Below, one piece after another: positions 14,532-17,565 of a stretch of DNA of 17,565 nucleotides. The notes under the pieces are model-generated. The model saw nothing but the letters and a program-made list of their open reading frames with translations. It made no database searches and was not told where the DNA came from. Source of the stretch: CAZUZD01 sp964624465 (GTDB taxonomy: Bacteria > Planctomycetota > Planctomycetia > Isosphaerales > Isosphaeraceae); assembly GCA_964624465.1 (NCBI GenBank), contig CAZUZD010000109.1, positions 1-17,565 of the forward strand. The letters are read 5' to 3'. A program made the position numbers and the translations under genes. Each line of letters opens with the position of its first letter. Within the stretch, counting starts at the first letter, position 1.

Positions 14532-15587
14532 TCAGAGCCACCCGGCCAGGCGCTCGAAGGCCCCGACGCCGTGGAACTCGTGGCCGCCGTCGAAGAGCTC
14601 CGAGTCGATCCGGTCGGCCGCGCCCCGGGCGGCGAAGAACCGCGCGGCGTCGGTCAGGGCGGCCCGCACCCCGGCCTCGGGGAAGATCGGGTCGGACCGG
14701 CCCGACTCGCAGAACAGGGCCCGGGGGGCGACCAGGGCCGCCAGGTCGGCCGCCTCGAAGTGCCGCAAGAGCCCCGGCACGTAGTTGTCCAGGCAGTGGG
14801 CCAGGCCGTAGATCGAGTCGCGCACCGTGCAGAACGAGCCCGAGAGCACCGTGACCTTCACCCTGGGGTCGAGCGCCGCCGTGGCCAGGCCCACGGTGCC
14901 GCCGCCGCTGATGCCGATGAGCCCGAGCCGCGACGGGTCGACCTCGGGCCGCTCCGCCAGCAGGTCCAGGGCCCGCAGGGCGTCCCAGGTGCGCCAGCCC
15001 AGCATCGTCTCGCCCAGCAGCAGCGCGGCCCCGGCCGCCGGCTCGCAGCTGCTGGCCTCGGGGCCCCGCGCGCGAGCGGCCGGGTCGCGGCGACGGCCGA
15101 ACCCGAGCGGCTCCAGGGCCAGCGTCACGTACCCCCGCCGGACGCACTGGACGGCGAAGTCGTGCTGATAGCCCTCGGGCTCGTCGCGGTCGGTGCCGTC
15201 CTCGGCGATCCCGACCAGGTCGGCCGCCCCCCGGCCGTGGCCCGGCAGGCAGAGCACGGCGGGGGCCCCGGCCGTCACGCCGTCGGGCACGAGCAGGTAG
15301 CCGCAGGCGGCCAGGCCGGGCCGGGTGTGGAACACGACCTCGCGGCGGGTGTATCCCGGCCGGGCGTGGGGCCCGGAGAGTCGCGGCAGGAGCGGCACGC
15401 GGGGGCCGTCGAGACCACCGAGCAGCCGCGTCAGGGTGGCGCGGGCCCGGGTTTCCCAGTCGGCGATCTCGGCCGGCGTGCCGCCGGGGAAGGCCAGCTC
15501 GGGGCGAACCTCGTCGCGGTAGCGGGCGCGGAGGTAGTCCAGCGAGTCGAGCGAATCGGCCGGGTCCGCGGGGTGGGCGGGCTGCAT
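14532..15587 (-). CDS. Cytoplasmic alpha/beta hydrolase (dienelactone-hydrolase / acetyl-xylan-esterase-like), 351 aa
   Basis: This is an alpha/beta-fold hydrolase related to the Abhydrolase / acetyl xylan esterase groups common in planctomycetes. Visible features are the oxyanion-side motif LCLPGHGRG (112-120), the nucleophile elbow GISGG with Ser227, an acid loop ESGRSDPIFP with Asp299 and the catalytic His region GGHEFHG (His336 or His339). The first 30 residues are polar with a DSLDSLDYL repeat, and there is no signal peptide. The open frame continues upstream to 15992, but this would run through the strong hairpins and into the start of the divergent copA gene; the ATG at 15587, with GGGAG 10 nt before, is preferred. 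It lies 117 nt upstream of the dehydratase gene on the same strand and is divergent from copA. Substrate unknown; ester or lactone hydrolysis is expected from the family. Confidence 0.85.
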   Translation of the reverse strand: MQPAHPADPADSLDSLDYLRARYRDEVRPELAFPGGTPAEIADWETRARATLTRLLGGLDGPRVPLLPRLSGPHARPGYTRREVVFHTRPGLAACGYLLVPDGVTAGAPAVLCLPGHGRGAADLVGIAEDGTDRDEPEGYQHDFAVQCVRRGYVTLALEPLGFGRRRDPAARARGPEASSCEPAAGAALLLGETMLGWRTWDALRALDLLAERPEVDPSRLGLIGISGGGTVGLATAALDPRVKVTVLSGSFCTVRDSIYGLAHCLDNYVPGLLRHFEAADLAALVAPRALFCESGRSDPIFPEAGVRAALTDAARFFAARGAADRIDSELFDGGHEFHGVGAFERLAGWL

Positions 15588-15686
15588 GCTGGGGCGGCTC
15601 CCGGCGGGCGTCGGGTCGTGGCGGGCCGGGGGCCCCGGCCGGTCGCCGGTCCCGGGGGGCTGGCCGACCCCGCTACCATAGGACGA

Positions 15687-15727
15687 GGCGCCCGATCCCC
15701 GCAAGCCGGGGACCCTGATCGGGCGCC
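15687..15727. promoter_or_regulatory. Long inverted repeat in the copA / hydrolase divergent region
   Basis: GGCGCCCGATC (15687-15697) and GATCGGGCGCC (15717-15727) are perfect 11-bp arms, and the interior can form an alternative CCCCG/CGGGG stem around CAAGC. No gene ends here, so it is not a simple 3' terminator. It could be an operator or a leader structure for the plus-strand ATPase gene. Confidence 0.6.
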
Positions 15728-15746
15728 GGGTTCGGGTGCGGCCCGA

Positions 15747-15777
15747 GGCCGCCGATCGTCCCGATCGATCGGCGGCC
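15747..15777 (+). promoter_or_regulatory. Perfect 12-bp hairpin in the copA leader
   Basis: GGCCGCCGATCG and CGATCGGCGGCC pair without mismatch around the loop TCCCGAT. The hairpin ends 7 nt before the GGGAGG ribosome site (15785-15790) and 21 nt before the ATG, so it could influence translation or transcription of the ATPase. No known riboswitch is recognised. Confidence 0.6.
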
Positions 15778-15798
15778 AGGGGCCGGGAGGCGGTTGCC

Positions 15799-17565
15799 AT
15801 GAGCGTTGCGCCCCAGGTGCTCAGTGTCCCCGTCGCCGGCATGACCTGCGGCCACTGCGTCGGCCAGCTGACCCGGGCCCTGACGGCCGTGCCCGGCGTC
15901 CTGGACGCCACCGTGAGCCTGGCCGATCGCCGCGCCGACGTGACGCTCGACCCGGCCCAGCCCGCCGACCGCGACGCCCTCCGCGCCGCCATCGAGGCCG
16001 CCGGCTACCGCATGGCCGAGTCGGCCCCGATCGCCACCCCGGCCGCTCCCGCCCCCTCGCCCGACCCGGCCCGGCTGGTCACGATCGGCGGCCTGGCGCC
16101 GCCCCCTGCCCCGCCGCCGGCCGGGCTGATGACGATCGGGCGGGCCCCGTCGCGGCCGACGGCCCCGGAACCGGCGCCCGAGGAGTGGAACCTGGCCATC
16201 GGCGGCATGCACTGCGCCAGCTGCGTGGGGCGGGTGGAGCAGGCGCTGGCGGCGGTGCCCGGTGTCGCGGCGGCGCGGGTGAACCTGGCAACCGAGCGGG
16301 CCAGCGTGCTGGTCGATCCGGCACGGGTCGATGCCGCCGGCCTGGCCGGGGCCGTCGCCAGGGCCGGCTACTCGGCCCGTCGCGCCGAGTATGACCCCGG
16401 CGAGGGGGCCGTCGCCCTCCGCCGCGAGCGGGCCGAACACGTCCGCTTCTGGCGAACCCGGCTGGTGGTGGGCGTGGCGCTCACGATCCCGCTGATCGTC
16501 CTCGGCCTGGGCCCGATGCTGGCGCCGTCGTGGTTCGGCCACGCCCACTGGGCCGGCTGGGCCATGCTCGCCCTGGCCGCGCCGCTCCAGGTGTACCTGG
16601 GGGCCCCCTTCTACCGGGGCGCCTGGGCCCGGCTACGGCAGGGCTCGTCGAACATGGACACGCTGATCGCGCTCGGCAGCAGCGCGGCGTTCGGCTACAG
16701 CCTGTACCAGCTCGTGGCGGGCACGGCGCACCTGTCGCACTTCTTCATGGACGCCGGGATCATCCTGACGCTGATCACGCTGGGCAAGTTCCTGGAGGCC
16801 CGCTCGCGGGGCGTGGCCGGCGCGGCCATCGAGCGGCTGCTCGACCTGGCACCCCGCACGGCGCGGGTCGAGCGCGACGGCGTCGAGCGCGAGGTGCCCG
16901 TGGCCGAGGTCCGTCGGGGCGACCGCGTGCGGGTCCGGCCCGGCGAGGCGATCCCGGTCGACGGCGTGGTGCTCGAAGGCGCCTCGGACGTCGACGAGTC
17001 GATGCTCACCGGCGAGCCGATCCCGGTCGAGAAGGCCGCCGGCGCGACCGTCACCGGCGCCACGCTCAACGGCGACGGCACCCTGCTCGTCGAGGCGCAG
17101 CGGCTCGGCAGCGAGAGCGTACTGGAGGGGATCGTCGCGCTCGTGCGGTCGGCGCAGGCGTCGAAGTCGGACGTGCAGCGGCTGGCCGACCGCCTGGCCG
17201 CGCGGTTCGTGCCGGCGGTGCTCGCCATTGCCGCGCTCACGCTGCTGGGCTGGGGCCTGATCCGCGGCGACTGGTCGGCCGGGGTGCTGAACGCCGCGGC
17301 CGTGCTGATCATCGCCGGCCCGTGCGCCCTGGGCCTGGCCACCCCGATGGCCGTCGCCGTCGCCACCGGCCGGGGGGCGCGGGCCGGCCTGCTCGTGCGG
17401 GACGCCACCGCCTTCGAGCGGATGGACCGCATCGGCGCCGTCGTCCTGGACAAGACGGGCACCGTCACCGAGGGCCGCCCGCGCGTCACCGACGTGTGCG
17501 CCGCCGCCGGCTCCGATCGCGACCAGGTGCTCCGCCTGGCCGCCGCCGCCGAGGCCGGCAGCGAG
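15799..17565 (+). CDS. copA: CopA-like P1B-type heavy-metal ATPase, two HMA domains (3' end outside window)
   Basis: This is a membrane P-type ATPase that would pump copper or silver out of the cytoplasm. 589 codons are visible. HMA domain 1 has GMTCGHC (Cys17, Cys20), HMA domain 2 has GGMHCASC (Cys139, Cys142), and a Pro/Ala-rich linker lies between them (about 75-128). Helices begin near residue 222. NMDTLIALG leads into the next helix, the actuator motif TGE is at 404-406, the transport helix reads IIAGPCALGLATP (504-516), and the phosphorylated Asp is 551 in DKTGT. The expected motif is CPC, so Gly507 replaces the first cysteine; Pro508 and Cys509 remain. The rest of the P and N domains and the last two helices lie outside the window. 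GGGAGG with 8-nt spacing supports the ATG. It is divergent from the hydrolase gene. The family is certain; the metal and activity are uncertain because of Gly507. Confidence 0.93.
   Translation, partial: MSVAPQVLSVPVAGMTCGHCVGQLTRALTAVPGVLDATVSLADRRADVTLDPAQPADRDALRAAIEAAGYRMAESAPIATPAAPAPSPDPARLVTIGGLAPPPAPPPAGLMTIGRAPSRPTAPEPAPEEWNLAIGGMHCASCVGRVEQALAAVPGVAAARVNLATERASVLVDPARVDAAGLAGAVARAGYSARRAEYDPGEGAVALRRERAEHVRFWRTRLVVGVALTIPLIVLGLGPMLAPSWFGHAHWAGWAMLALAAPLQVYLGAPFYRGAWARLRQGSSNMDTLIALGSSAAFGYSLYQLVAGTAHLSHFFMDAGIILTLITLGKFLEARSRGVAGAAIERLLDLAPRTARVERDGVEREVPVAEVRRGDRVRVRPGEAIPVDGVVLEGASDVDESMLTGEPIPVEKAAGATVTGATLNGDGTLLVEAQRLGSESVLEGIVALVRSAQASKSDVQRLADRLAARFVPAVLAIAALTLLGWGLIRGDWSAGVLNAAAVLIIAGPCALGLATPMAVAVATGRGARAGLLVRDATAFERMDRIGAVVLDKTGTVTEGRPRVTDVCAAAGSDRDQVLRLAAAAEAGSE

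Noticed and set aside
13374..16394. A 1006-codon open frame on the plus strand
   Set aside because: It is antisense to the dehydratase and hydrolase genes and then overlaps copA out of frame. No domain is visible.

Overview
The window is very GC-rich (I estimate above 70 percent). It has long antisense shadow frames, heavy GC at third codon positions, many Ala/Pro/Arg-rich termini and weak or absent Shine-Dalgarno sequences. The gene types (ApbE-DUF2271 fusion with a PepSY membrane partner, GH88, GNHTDYN-type galactokinase, GT87, large signal-peptide membrane proteins next to ABC-2 ATPases) suggest a planctomycete, most likely of the Isosphaeraceae. That placement is inference from gene content, not from a marker gene. 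No rRNA, tRNA, CRISPR array, insertion sequence or phage gene was seen. The window is chromosomal-type sequence, with a gene cut at each end.

Layout. (1) 1-3164, minus strand: an apparent membrane-transport operon, read 761-aa membrane protein, then a 65-aa single-helix protein (4-nt GTGA overlap), then an ABC-2 type ATPase that runs off the left edge. (2) 3226-3564, minus: a small MazG-type nucleotide pyrophosphohydrolase with a cysteine tail and a promoter almost touching its start. (3) 3725-4960, plus: galactokinase family, divergent from the MazG gene and convergent with a GT87 glycosyltransferase (4993-6309, minus). (4) 6469-10227, minus: a small saccharide cluster with a secreted esterase, a uronate-dehydrogenase-like SDR and a GH88 unsaturated glucuronyl hydrolase, separated by hairpins and a TAGAAT promoter-like box. 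(5) 10273-12536, minus: a PepSY-type membrane protein translationally coupled (TTGA overlap, GGAGG) behind an exported ApbE-DUF2271 fusion. The leader of the fusion gene holds a run of 13 identical bases. (6) 12729-13229, minus: a proline/glycine-rich lipoprotein. (7) 13410-14414 and 14532-15587, minus: a PLP threonine/serine dehydratase and an alpha/beta hydrolase. (8) 15799 to the right edge, plus: a CopA-type P1B ATPase with two N-terminal metal-binding domains, preceded by two strong hairpins.

How the genes work together. The PepSY and ApbE-DUF2271 pair looks like a flavin-dependent electron-transfer module outside the cytoplasmic membrane. GH88, the uronate-dehydrogenase-like SDR and the esterase fit uronic-acid-containing polysaccharide use. 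Galactokinase and GT87 are separate sugar functions. The left-edge operon looks like a multi-part exporter whose permease should lie just outside the window.

Most unusual points: the metal ATPase reads GPC where CPC is expected in its transport helix; its leader has tandem perfect hairpins; the C13 leader tract of the ApbE fusion sits between an upstream ATG pair and the gene, so that a one-base gain would join their frames; and the 761-aa/65-aa/ABC set has no function I recognise. I did not find a clearly new defence or mobile system.
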